Origin: Streptomyces sp. NBC_00557
GTDB taxonomy: Bacteria; Actinomycetota; Actinomycetes; Streptomycetales; Streptomycetaceae
DNA: 64,000 bases
Assembly (NCBI RefSeq): GCF_036345995.1
Contig: NZ_CP107796.1
Span: 1,550,001-1,614,000, forward strand
Direction of reading: 5' to 3'
Part shown: positions 14,287-22,232 of the stretch, one piece after another
Position numbering within the stretch: the stretch's first letter is position 1
Layout: every line of letters starts with the position of its first letter
Notes under the pieces: generated by a model
Databases searched by the model: none
The model's input: the letters and a program-made list of their open reading frames with translations, nothing else
Told to the model about the DNA's origin: nothing
Made by a program: the position numbers and the translations under genes

Positions 14287-14714
14287 GGGGAGGGCTCCTC
14301 GGGAGGCACGGCGGTCGGCGGTGGTAGAGGTGGCGGGCGGTACGCGGGACGCCGGTACGGCGGCACCTCGGGCACCGCCTCCGGTAGGACGGATACGGCG
14401 GTGCGCGGGCACTGCCCTGCGGGCGTCGCTGGTACGGGGCACGGGCGTGCCCTCGCTGCCATCACAGCCCGCGCTGCGGCGCGGCGCGCGCGGCCGGGCC
14501 CCATTCGCGGGACGGGGACGTCCAGCCGGGTGACGCGCGCAGCCCGCCCGTTTCGGCCCCGGCGTACACCGTTGCAGTTCCAGGCCCGGCGCCGCTCGCC
14601 GCTCCCTGGAGCCCCCGTCTGCACCCCTTCGGGGAGGTTTTCCGTCTCCCGTGCAGGTGACTCGGTGTGTGCTGACCGGATCGTCCGCTCGCACCCCATC
14701 GGGGAGGTCCCTTC
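14287..14714. other. 428-bp divergent intergenic region
   Basis: Lies between the surface protein gene (minus) and the TPP enzyme gene (plus). It holds no convincing gene. It contains two 18-base direct repeats, 14621-14638 and 14691-14708, differing at one base; the second provides the ribosome site of the TPP enzyme gene. Promoters for both genes must lie here but I cannot place them. Confidence 0.5.
14621..14708 (+). repeat. Pair of direct repeats upstream of the TPP enzyme gene
   Basis: GCACCCCTTCGGGGAGGT at 14621-14638 and GCACCCCATCGGGGAGGT at 14691-14708 start exactly 70 bases apart. Each contains a small CCCC/GGGG hairpin whose 3' arm is part of the GGGGAGG ribosome-binding sequence; in the second copy this is seven bases before the ATG. 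Confidence 0.55.
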
Positions 14715-16511
14715 ATGAGCACCAAGGTCTCCGACCACATCCTGGAGCGCCTGCGCGCCTGGGGCGTGGAACAGGTCTTCGGGTATCCAGGCGACGGCAT
14801 CAACGGGCTGCTCGCGGCGTGGGGACGTGCCGAGGACCGGCCGCGGTTCATCCAGTCGCGGCACGAGGAGATGTCCGCGTTCGAGGCCGTCGGGTACGCG
14901 AAGTTCAGCGGCCGCATCGGGGTGTGCGCGGCGACCTCGGGACCGGGCGCCATCCATCTGCTCAACGGCCTGTACGACGCGAAACTCGACCATGTGCCGG
15001 TGCTGGCGATCGTCGGCCAGACCAACCGGACCGCGATGGGCGGCTCCTACCAGCAGGAAGTCGACCTGCACACCCTGTACAAGGACGTCGCCTCGGAGTT
15101 CGTGGAGACGGTGACGGTGCCCGAGCAGCTGCCGAACGTGCTGGACCGGGCGATCCGCACCGCCTACGCCCGGCGCTGCCCCACCGCGATCATCATCCCC
15201 GCCGACGTGCAGGAGCTGGACTACTCGCCGCCCACGCACGAGTTCAAGATGGTGCCCTCCAGCATGGGCATGAGCGAGTACACCATGACCCCGACGGACG
15301 AGGCGCTGCGCCGGGCGGCGGACGTGCTCAACGAGGGCGACAAGGTGGCGATCCTGATCGGCCAGGGCGCGGCCGGCGCGGTCGCGGAGGTACAGGAGAT
15401 CGCCGAACTGCTCGGCGCGGGCGTCGCGAAGGCGCTGCTCGGCAAGGACGTGCTGAGCGACGAACTGCCGTACGTCACCGGGCCGATCGGGCTGTTGGGC
15501 AGCCGGCCGTCGTACGAGCTGATGCGGGACTGCGACACGCTGCTGACGATCGGTTCGTCGTTCCCGTACACCCAGTTCATGCCGGACTTCGGCAAGGCGC
15601 GCGGGGTGCAGATCGACATCGACCCGCACATGATCGGCATGCGTTTCCCGTACGAGGTGAACCTGGTCGGCGACGCGAAGGCGACGCTGCGGCGGCTGAT
15701 CCCGCTGCTGAAGACCGACCGGGGCGGGCGCGAGTGGTACGACACGGTGTGCGCGAACGTCAAGCGCTGGCACGAGACGATGGAGCGGCGGGCCCATCTG
15801 TCGGCCGACCCCGTCAACCCCGAGTACGTGGCGCGGGCGCTGGATCCGCTGCTGCCGGACAACGCGATCCTGACGTCCGACTCCGGGTCGGTCGCCAACT
15901 GGTACGCGCGGCACATCACGATGCGGCCGGGCATGCGCGGTTCGCTGTCGGGCACGCTGGCGACGATGGGGCCCGGTGTGCCGTACGCGATCGGCGCGAA
16001 GTTCGCGCATCCGCACCGGCCGGTGTTCGCGCTGGTCGGCGACGGGGCGATGCAGATGAACGGCCTCGCGGAGATGATCACGGCGGCGAAGTACAAGGAC
16101 CGCTGGTCGGATCCGCGGCTGGTGGTGGCGGTCTGGAACAACCATGACCTGAACCAGGTGACGTGGGAGATGCGGGCGATGGAGGGCTCGCCGTCGTTCC
16201 TGCCGTCGCAGGAGATCCCGGACGTGCAGTACGCGGCGTTCGCCCGGTCGCTCGGTCTCACCGGCATCCGGGTGGAGAAGCCGGAGGGCGTGGAGGCGGG
16301 CTGGCGCGCGGCGCTGGAGGCCGACGGTCCGTGCGTGATCGAGTTCCTCACCGATCCCTCCGTGCCGCCGATCCCGCCGCACGCCACCTGGGAGCAGATG
16401 GAGGCGACGGCCTCGTCGATCCTGAAGGGCGACGCCGAACGCAAGTCGATGATCAAACAGGGACTGAAGGCGAAGGTGCAGGAGTTCCTGCCCGGCAAGG
16501 ACAAGAGCTAG
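14715..16511 (+). CDS. Thiamine-pyrophosphate-dependent enzyme, pyruvate oxidase/acetolactate synthase family
   Basis: 598 residues with the three TPP-enzyme domains: N-terminal Pyr domain (VFGYPGDGINGLLAAW; catalytic Glu in RHEEMSAFEAVGYAKFSG), a middle FAD-binding-like domain (about 195-335) and a C-terminal PP domain with the GDG-NN motif (ALVGDGAMQMNGLAE to VVAVWNNHDLNQVTW). The ending is like pyruvate dehydrogenase (quinone)/pyruvate oxidase rather than anabolic acetolactate synthase, and no regulatory small subunit follows. Probable reaction: decarboxylation of pyruvate to acetate in stress or stationary phase. It heads a plus-strand run to 18061. Confidence 0.85.
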   Translation: MSTKVSDHILERLRAWGVEQVFGYPGDGINGLLAAWGRAEDRPRFIQSRHEEMSAFEAVGYAKFSGRIGVCAATSGPGAIHLLNGLYDAKLDHVPVLAIVGQTNRTAMGGSYQQEVDLHTLYKDVASEFVETVTVPEQLPNVLDRAIRTAYARRCPTAIIIPADVQELDYSPPTHEFKMVPSSMGMSEYTMTPTDEALRRAADVLNEGDKVAILIGQGAAGAVAEVQEIAELLGAGVAKALLGKDVLSDELPYVTGPIGLLGSRPSYELMRDCDTLLTIGSSFPYTQFMPDFGKARGVQIDIDPHMIGMRFPYEVNLVGDAKATLRRLIPLLKTDRGGREWYDTVCANVKRWHETMERRAHLSADPVNPEYVARALDPLLPDNAILTSDSGSVANWYARHITMRPGMRGSLSGTLATMGPGVPYAIGAKFAHPHRPVFALVGDGAMQMNGLAEMITAAKYKDRWSDPRLVVAVWNNHDLNQVTWEMRAMEGSPSFLPSQEIPDVQYAAFARSLGLTGIRVEKPEGVEAGWRAALEADGPCVIEFLTDPSVPPIPPHATWEQMEATASSILKGDAERKSMIKQGLKAKVQEFLPGKDKS

Positions 16512-16527
16512 CGCCCTGGAGGAAGAC

Positions 16528-16905
16528 ATGCAGCGAGGCAGTGACCGGCTCAACGTCCACCGGGACGACGAGATGAAGCACGAGCTGAAGGGACTGCTGA
16601 GGTCCGGGCATCCGACGCGGGTCGAGGAGTGGCACGACCCGGAACCGGCCGCGGACGACGACCCGGAGGTGTGGAGCGGACCCGTGGGCGGCCTGGGCGC
16701 GCCGGCGTCGCTGGAGCGGGTGCGCTCGGAGCTGGCCCGCACCCTGAGCCGGGGTTCCTTCCCGGCGACCGCGCGGGACCTGGCCCGGATGCTCCGCCGG
16801 CAGAACGCGCCCGGCACGCTGGTCGACGCGGTGGCCCGGCTGCCGCAGTCGGCGCGGTACGAGAACGTCCAGCAGCTCGCCGAGGCTCTGGTGGGGGGCG
16901 CATGA
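16528..16905 (+). CDS. DUF2795-domain protein
   Basis: 125 residues. The opening MQRGSDRLNVHRDDEMKHEL and the C-terminal PATARDLARMLRRQNAPGTLVDAVARLPQ give the DUF2795 pattern, a small helical domain common in actinobacteria, possibly nucleic-acid or protein binding; function unknown. The ATG is 16 bases after the TPP enzyme stop with CTGGAGGAAG upstream, and its own stop overlaps the next ATG (ATGA), so it is an internal member of this operon. Confidence 0.82.
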   Translation: MQRGSDRLNVHRDDEMKHELKGLLRSGHPTRVEEWHDPEPAADDDPEVWSGPVGGLGAPASLERVRSELARTLSRGSFPATARDLARMLRRQNAPGTLVDAVARLPQSARYENVQQLAEALVGGA

Positions 16906-17570
16906 GGCAGGGCCAGGCGGCCGAGATCGCACAGGGCGCCGCTGTCGACGCCGACGTGGCGACCACCAGGTTCCTGCTGTACGGGCTGTTGCCCGGCTGG
17001 TTCGCGCCGGGGCTCGCCGACTGGGCGATGCACCGGCGCACCCGCATCGAGGAGACGGCGGGGACGAAGGAGTCCCTCATCCACGCGCTGATGATGGCCG
17101 AGGTCGGCGTGCCGATCATGCTGACTCTGCGCTACCGGGTCAATCCCCGGCTGCTGAGCCTGCTGCTGGCGGGCGCGCTGGTGCACGAGGCGACGGCGTT
17201 GTGGGACGTCAGGACGGCCGTCGACAGCGACCGGGAGGTCCGGCCGGTGGAGCAGCACATCCACAGCTTCCTGGAGTCGCTGCCGTTCGGCGCGCTCGCC
17301 TCGCTGATGTGCCTGCACGCCGACCAGGTGCGGTCGCTGGTGCGGGGAGGCCGCGGGGACCCGGACGCCTGGCGGCTGCTGCCGCGCCGGCGTCCGCTGT
17401 CACCCGGTTATCTGGCGGGCATCGGCCTGGCCGTCGGCCTGTGCGTGGTGCTGCCGTACGGCGAGGAGCTGCTGCGGTGCCGACGGGCCGCACGGAAACG
17501 GAAGGGAGATCGGAAGTCATGCGTATCGCGTTTTTGGCGGCACCGGAGGGTGTCGAGCAGGTCGAGCTGA
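16902..17570 (+). CDS. Hypothetical membrane protein
   Basis: 222 residues. Hydrophobic segments lie near residues 25-45 (FLLYGLLPGWFAPGLADWAM), 62-78, 85-100 and 165-185 (YLAGIGLAVGLCVVLPYGEE). His/Asp/Glu residues (DWAMHRRTRIEET, LVHEATALWD, VEQHIHSFLESLP) sit at helix ends as in membrane di-metal or diguanylate-linked families, but I cannot name a family. The last 50 bases overlap the DJ-1/PfpI gene in another frame, so the Arg/Ser-rich C-terminus may be dispensable. Start ATG overlaps the DUF2795 stop. Confidence 0.72.
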   Translation: MRQGQAAEIAQGAAVDADVATTRFLLYGLLPGWFAPGLADWAMHRRTRIEETAGTKESLIHALMMAEVGVPIMLTLRYRVNPRLLSLLLAGALVHEATALWDVRTAVDSDREVRPVEQHIHSFLESLPFGALASLMCLHADQVRSLVRGGRGDPDAWRLLPRRRPLSPGYLAGIGLAVGLCVVLPYGEELLRCRRAARKRKGDRKSCVSRFWRHRRVSSRSS

Positions 17571-18061
17571 CCGAGCCGTGGAAGGCGGCCTCGGACGCCG
17601 GGCACGAGCCGGTGCTGGTGTCGACGAAGCCGGGGAAGCTCCAGGCCTTCGACCATCTCGACAAGGGGGACACGTTCGACGTGGACGAGGTGGTGGGCGA
17701 GGCCTCGGCCGCCTCGTTCGGTGGTCTGGTGCTGCCCGGCGGGGTGGCCAATCCGGACTTCCTGCGGATGGACGACAAGGCCGTGGCGTTCGTGAAGGAG
17801 TTCTTCGAGCGGGGCCGTCCGGTCGCGGCGATCTGTCATGCGCCGTGGACGCTGGTGGAGGCGGACGTCGTACGGGGCCGGGTGCTGACCTCGTGGCCGA
17901 GCCTGCGGACGGACATCCGCAACGCGGGCGGCACCTGGGTGGACGAGCAGGTGAAGATCTGCGACCACGGCCCGAACGTGCTGGTCACGAGCCGCAAGCC
18001 GGACGATCTGAAGGCGTTCTGCGACGCGTTCGTGCACGTGTTCGCCGGGGATCCCGGCTGA
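17519..18061 (+). CDS. DJ-1/PfpI-family type 1 glutamine amidotransferase-like protein
   Basis: 180 residues. The nucleophile elbow is AAICHAPWTLVEA (Cys about residue 103, His next to it), and GLVLPGGVANPDFLR supplies the acidic partner region. This is the YhbO/PfpI branch, whose members are described as proteases, glyoxalases or deglycases acting under stress. ATG 17519 follows AAGGGAGATCGGAAG. It is the last gene of the TPP enzyme operon and is followed by a strong terminator, which fits a general stress unit. Confidence 0.9.
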   Translation: MRIAFLAAPEGVEQVELTEPWKAASDAGHEPVLVSTKPGKLQAFDHLDKGDTFDVDEVVGEASAASFGGLVLPGGVANPDFLRMDDKAVAFVKEFFERGRPVAAICHAPWTLVEADVVRGRVLTSWPSLRTDIRNAGGTWVDEQVKICDHGPNVLVTSRKPDDLKAFCDAFVHVFAGDPG

Positions 18062-18108
18062 ACCGCCGTATCCGGGAGAGAACCGGAAGAGCGAGAGAGA
18101 AACGGAAG

Positions 18109-18144
18109 AGAGGGGGCCGGCCCGTGCGGGCCGGCCCCCTCTTT
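18109..18144 (+). terminator. Intrinsic terminator after the DJ-1/PfpI gene
   Basis: A 16-bp GC-rich stem, AGAGGGGGCCGGCCCG with its complement at 18127-18142 and a tight loop, ends in a short T-run. It lies 48 bases after the stop at 18061 and 24 bases from the convergent gene stop at 18168. Confidence 0.85.
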
Positions 18145-18167
18145 CAGGTCCGGGTCCAGGCCGCGCC

Positions 18168-18425
18168 TCAGGTGCCGGAGGCCTCCGGAGTCGCCTCCTC
18201 GCCGCACCGCCGTTCCCGGGCGCCCTCCCGGGTGCGGGCCGCGCTCACCAGGCGGCGCGGGTTGCGGCGCAGATACTCGCCCTCCAGCTGCGCCATGCGC
18301 TCGTTGTGGGTCCGCAGCGCGTCGTTCGAGCCGTACAGGAGGGTGTCGTGGCGCGTGCGGTGGATCGTCTCCAGCTCCTTCATGAGCTGCTGGTCGTCCA
18401 GCCGGCTGGGGTCGACTCCGGTCAT
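18168..18425 (-). CDS. DUF6158-type small protein
   Basis: 85 residues, no cysteine-free catalytic pattern and no membrane segment. The conserved look (LDDQQLMKELETIHRTRHDT, then GSNDALRTHNERMAQLEGEY) is of two amphipathic helices, His/Arg-rich, as in the DUF6158 family of Streptomyces; the function is unknown. ATG 18425 is preferred over a longer frame because the extension is non-helical and family members start with MTGVDP. It is divergent from the aRF1-like gene with a 97-bp gap. Confidence 0.65.
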   Translation of the reverse strand: MTGVDPSRLDDQQLMKELETIHRTRHDTLLYGSNDALRTHNERMAQLEGEYLRRNPRRLVSAARTREGARERRCGEEATPEASGT

Positions 18426-18522
18426 TGGTACCCCGCTCGTCGTGTCCGTGTCCGTGGGTCCCGGTCCGGGTACCCGCCCGGCAGGCAAGGCACTGCCCCC
18501 GAGCGGTTTCCGGGAGGAATCC

Positions 18523-19635
18523 ATGGAGCTGGCGTTCCTGAATCCACTGTACGAACATCCGGGGTCCTGGGCCTCCGCATACGTCGACACCTCCCTGCAC
18601 ACGGAGGACCAGCAGCAACGGCGTCATCTGAACGCGGAAGCGGTCGCCCGGGAGCTGGCCCGGCAGGGTGCGGACGAGCCCACGTGCCGGGCGGTGCACG
18701 ACGCCCTGGACGCGCTGCAGCGCTCGCCCGAGCCGTACGGCCGGGCGGTGTTCGCCCGGGACGGCGAGGTGGTCCTGGAGGTGCCGCTGACGCGGGGTCC
18801 GCAGGACGCCGAGGCGTACTGGGGTCCGCTGCCGCGGGTGACGCCCCTGCTGGACCTGGCCGGCGAGGACCCGCTGTCGCTGGTGGCCTACATCGACCGG
18901 ACCGGGGCCCGGATCGAGCTGCGCAGCGCGCTGCTGCACGAGGAGGCCGGGCAGGTGACGGGCCGGCAGTGGCCGATGCACCGGTCGAAGGCCTCGGACT
19001 GGTCCGAGCGGCACTTCCAGCTGAAGGTGGAGGACACCTGGGAGCACAACGCCCGCGAGGTCGCCGAGGCGCTGGCCTCGTGTCAGGAGGAGACCGGCGC
19101 CGACCTGCTGATCCTGTGCGGGGACGACCGCGAGCGCAGGTCGGTGCACGAGCAGCTGCCGAAGGCGCTGCAGGACCGGGTGATGGAGACCTCGCGCGGC
19201 AAGGACAGCAACCTGCTGCCGCAGGAGGTGGAGGAGATTCGCGCCGAGCACGTACGGCAGCGGGTCCTGGCGGAGGTGGAGCGGTTCCGGGCGGCGCGGA
19301 CGCCGGACGAGGAGCAGCGGGCGGCGGCCGTCGACGGGCTGCCGCGGCTGATCGAGGCGGCGCGCGAGCACCGGCTGGCCGAGCTGCTGATCCGCCCGGA
19401 CGCGCCCGACACGCGCCGCGAGGTGTGGATCGGCGAGGACCCCGACCAGCTGGCGGCCCGCCGGGAGGAGCTGAAGGCCATCGGCGAGCGCCAGGCGTGG
19501 CAGGCCCGCGCGGACGACGCCCTGGTCCGGGCGGCCGCGGTCACCGGCGCACCGGTGATGTCGCTGACGCCGGTGCTGGAGGACACCGGTGACGAGCTCG
19601 CGGGCGGCCTGGGCGCACTGCTGCGCTGGAAGTGA
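18523..19635 (+). CDS. Vms1/Ankzf1-like, baeRF2-domain protein (Rv2629-like)
   Basis: 370 residues. It resembles the bacterial archaeo-eukaryotic release-factor homologues of the Rv2629 type: N-terminal FLNPLYEHPGSWASAYVDTS, middle VAYIDRTGARIEL, and the C-terminal ADLLILCGDDRERRSVHEQLPKALQDRV domain. A canonical GGQ peptidyl-hydrolysis loop is not seen. Related proteins are thought to act on ribosome-bound or peptidyl-tRNA, or in hibernation. The start has GGGAGGAA. It stands alone between a divergent small gene and a convergent ABC-F gene. Confidence 0.82.
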   Translation: MELAFLNPLYEHPGSWASAYVDTSLHTEDQQQRRHLNAEAVARELARQGADEPTCRAVHDALDALQRSPEPYGRAVFARDGEVVLEVPLTRGPQDAEAYWGPLPRVTPLLDLAGEDPLSLVAYIDRTGARIELRSALLHEEAGQVTGRQWPMHRSKASDWSERHFQLKVEDTWEHNAREVAEALASCQEETGADLLILCGDDRERRSVHEQLPKALQDRVMETSRGKDSNLLPQEVEEIRAEHVRQRVLAEVERFRAARTPDEEQRAAAVDGLPRLIEAAREHRLAELLIRPDAPDTRREVWIGEDPDQLAARREELKAIGERQAWQARADDALVRAAAVTGAPVMSLTPVLEDTGDELAGGLGALLRWK

Positions 19636-19776
19636 CCTCACCGTCACGGCACCGGACGCACGGGCGAGGGGCGCGGGGCGGTACCGATGTGCGGCTCCGC
19701 CGTGTGGGCGCGAGCCCCCACGACGGACCGGCACACGCGGTACGGCCCGCGCCCCGACGGCGAGAGGCCCGTGCTC

Positions 19777-21396
19777 CTAACGGACCCGCTCGACCCGGCG
19801 CTCGTCCCACACCGGTTCCGCCGTCTCACGCACGCGTCCGTCGGCGCCGAAAACGAGGTAGCGGTCGAAGGAGCGGGCGAACCAGCGGTCATGGGTGACG
19901 GCGAGGACCGTGCCCTCGAACGCCTCGAGGCCCTCCTGCAGGGCCTCGGCGGACTCCAGGTCGAGGTTGTCGGTCGGCTCGTCCAGCAGCAGCGCCGTCG
20001 CGCCGGCCAGTTCCAGCAGCAGGATCTGGAACCGGGCCTGCTGGCCGCCGGAGAGCCGATCGAAGGTCTGCTCGGCCTGCCCGGTCAGCTCGTAGCGGCG
20101 CAGCCGGGACATGGCCGCGCCGCGGTCCTGTGCGTGTTCCTGCCACAGGATGTCGAGCAGGGTGCGGCCGCGGAGTTCGGGATGCGCATGGGTCTGCGCG
20201 AAGTGCCCCGGTACGACGCGTGCGCCCAGCTTCCACCGGCCCGTGTGCGCGACGTCCTCGCCGGCCAGCAGCCGCAGGAAGTGGGACTTGCCGGAGCCGT
20301 TGGAGCCGAGGACCGCGACGCGTTCGCCGTAGAAGACCTCCAGGTCGAAGGGGCGCATCAGGCCGGTCAGTTCCAGTCCCGTGCAGGTGACGGCCCGTAC
20401 GCCGGTGCGGCCGCCCTTCAGGCGCATGGTGATGTCCTGCTCGCGGGGCGGCTCCGGCGGCGGGCCGGCCTCCTCGAACTTGCGCAGCCGGGTCTGGGCG
20501 GCGGCGTACCGGGAGGCCATCTCGTGGCTGACGGCGGCGGCCTGCCGCAGGTTCAGGACCAGCTTCTTCAGCTGGGCGTGTTTCTCGTCCCAGCGGCGGC
20601 GCAACTCCTCGAAGCGGGCGAAGCGTTCGCGGCGGGCCTCGTGGTAGGTGGCGAAGCCGCCGCCGTGCACCCAGGCGTCGGCGCCGGCCGGGCCGGGCTC
20701 CACGGAGACGATCCGCTCGGCGGCGCGGGCGAGGAGTTCGCGGTCGTGGGAGACGAACAGGACGGTCTTGCGGGTCTGCCTGAGCTGTTCCTCCAGCCAC
20801 CGCTTGCCGGGCACGTCGAGGTAGTTGTCCGGCTCGTCGAGCAGCAGCACCTCGTCGGTGCCGCGCAGCAGCGCCTCCAGCACGAGGCGTTTCTGCTCGC
20901 CGCCGGAGAGGGTGCGCACCTGGCGCCACTGTGCCTTCTCGTACGGCACGCCGAGCGCGGCCGTGGTGCACATGTCCCACAGCGTCTCGGCCTCGTAGCC
21001 GCGGGCCTCGGCCCAGTCGGCGAGGGCCTGCGCGTAGGCCAGCTGGGCGGCTTCGTCGTCGACGGTCATGATGGCGTGCTCGGCCTCGTCGACGGCCTTC
21101 GCCGCCTCGCGGATCCGGGGCGGGGCGACGGACACGAGCAGGTCCCGTACGGTCGTCTCGTCCCGTACGGAGCCCACGAACTGGCGCATCACGCCGAGGC
21201 CGCCGCTGACGGCGACGGTCCCGGCGTGCGGTTTCAGCTCACCGGAGAGCAGCCGCAGCAGGGTCGTCTTGCCCGCGCCGTTCGGGCCCACCAGCGCGGC
21301 GGTGGACCCTTCCGCCACCCGGAAGGACACATCCCCGAGCAGGGTCCTGCCGTCGGGGAGGTGGTACTCGAGGTGCGCGGCTTCCAGATGTCCCAT
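19777..21396 (-). CDS. ABC-F family ATPase
   Basis: 539 residues, two ABC domains and no membrane segments. Walker A motifs are GPNGAGKTT (about 38) and GSNGSGKSH (about 365), ABC signatures LSGGEQKR and LSGGQQAR, Walker B LLLDEPDN and LLLDEPTDN. The interdomain linker is charged and helical (about 245-320). ABC-F proteins work on the ribosome, relieving antibiotic block or other stalls; the short linker gives no firm indication of a resistance role. No cognate transporter gene is nearby. Stop is convergent with the aRF1-like gene (another ribosome-linked protein). Confidence 0.9.
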   Translation of the reverse strand: MGHLEAAHLEYHLPDGRTLLGDVSFRVAEGSTAALVGPNGAGKTTLLRLLSGELKPHAGTVAVSGGLGVMRQFVGSVRDETTVRDLLVSVAPPRIREAAKAVDEAEHAIMTVDDEAAQLAYAQALADWAEARGYEAETLWDMCTTAALGVPYEKAQWRQVRTLSGGEQKRLVLEALLRGTDEVLLLDEPDNYLDVPGKRWLEEQLRQTRKTVLFVSHDRELLARAAERIVSVEPGPAGADAWVHGGGFATYHEARRERFARFEELRRRWDEKHAQLKKLVLNLRQAAAVSHEMASRYAAAQTRLRKFEEAGPPPEPPREQDITMRLKGGRTGVRAVTCTGLELTGLMRPFDLEVFYGERVAVLGSNGSGKSHFLRLLAGEDVAHTGRWKLGARVVPGHFAQTHAHPELRGRTLLDILWQEHAQDRGAAMSRLRRYELTGQAEQTFDRLSGGQQARFQILLLELAGATALLLDEPTDNLDLESAEALQEGLEAFEGTVLAVTHDRWFARSFDRYLVFGADGRVRETAEPVWDERRVERVR

Positions 21397-21472
21397 GGGC
21401 AGGGATTCTCCGGGGCGGCGCCGGTGCCGGGCAAACGCTTATCGGCCGGCCCGCCGTCAGCACTCCCCCGCA

Positions 21473-22129
21473 CTACCTCGCCGTGTCCACCGGCTCCCCC
21501 GTCGGCCCCGTCTCTCCGGCGGGCTGGACGGCGGCGCCCTCCCAGGACAGGGCCTTCCAGCCGTCGGACGGGGAGCCCTCCAGGACGACGACGCCGGTGT
21601 TGCTCAACGGGTGGGCGGCGGCGAAGGCGACGTCGACGTTGGCGGCGCGGGCGGCGGTCCACATGCGGATCGCGGCGCCGTGGCTGACCATCGCGACGGT
21701 GCGGGCGCCGCTCGCGGCGGCCTCGGCCGTCACGGCGTCGTACCGGGCCAGGGCCTCCTCGCCGTTCTCCCCGCCGGGGATGCGCGCCGCGGTGTCGCCG
21801 GCCGCCCAGGCGAAGATCGTGCGCATGTACACGCGGCCCTCGGCCGACTCGCCGGGCAGCATCTCCAGGTCGCCGGCGGACACCTCGCGGATGCCGTCCC
21901 GGACGATCACCTCCAGGCCCCGCTCGGCGGCCAGCGGCGCGGCGGTGAGCCGGGCGCGCAGCAGGGTGGAGGCGTACAGCGCCTCGATGTCCTCGCCGGC
22001 GAGCGCCTTCGGCAGTGCGGCGGCCTGCGCCTCGCCGAGCGGCGTCAGCGCGGGGCCCGGCACGGCGGTGTCCAGCAGGTGGCCGATGTTGGACGGGGTC
22101 TCGCCGTGTCGGACGAGGAGCAGGCGCAT
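21473..22129 (-). CDS. Histidine phosphatase family protein
   Basis: 218 residues. The phosphohistidine motif is LLVRHGETPSN (His about residue 8); the second catalytic region is MVSHGAAIRMW (His about residue 152). The size and sequence fit the phosphoglycerate-mutase-like branch (GpmB/CobC type) with unknown small-molecule substrate. ATG 22129 follows AAGGAGT. It reads towards the ABC-F gene with a 76-bp gap, so co-transcription is possible. Confidence 0.9.
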   Translation of the reverse strand: MRLLLVRHGETPSNIGHLLDTAVPGPALTPLGEAQAAALPKALAGEDIEALYASTLLRARLTAAPLAAERGLEVIVRDGIREVSAGDLEMLPGESAEGRVYMRTIFAWAAGDTAARIPGGENGEEALARYDAVTAEAAASGARTVAMVSHGAAIRMWTAARAANVDVAFAAAHPLSNTGVVVLEGSPSDGWKALSWEGAAVQPAGETGPTGEPVDTAR

Positions 22130-22232
22130 GCGCGGGGACTCCTTACGGCGCCGGCCGGGCGCCCGGCACGGACGCGCACGGCCCCGGCGCGGGCGGGCAC
22201 AAGGAACGGGCACTTCAGGGTAACCGCACCTC

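Noticed and set aside
18426..18480. Two GGTACC cores 42 bases apart between divergent genes as an operator
   Set aside because: Six-base palindromes of this kind occur by chance in GC-rich DNA; flanks do not agree well enough.
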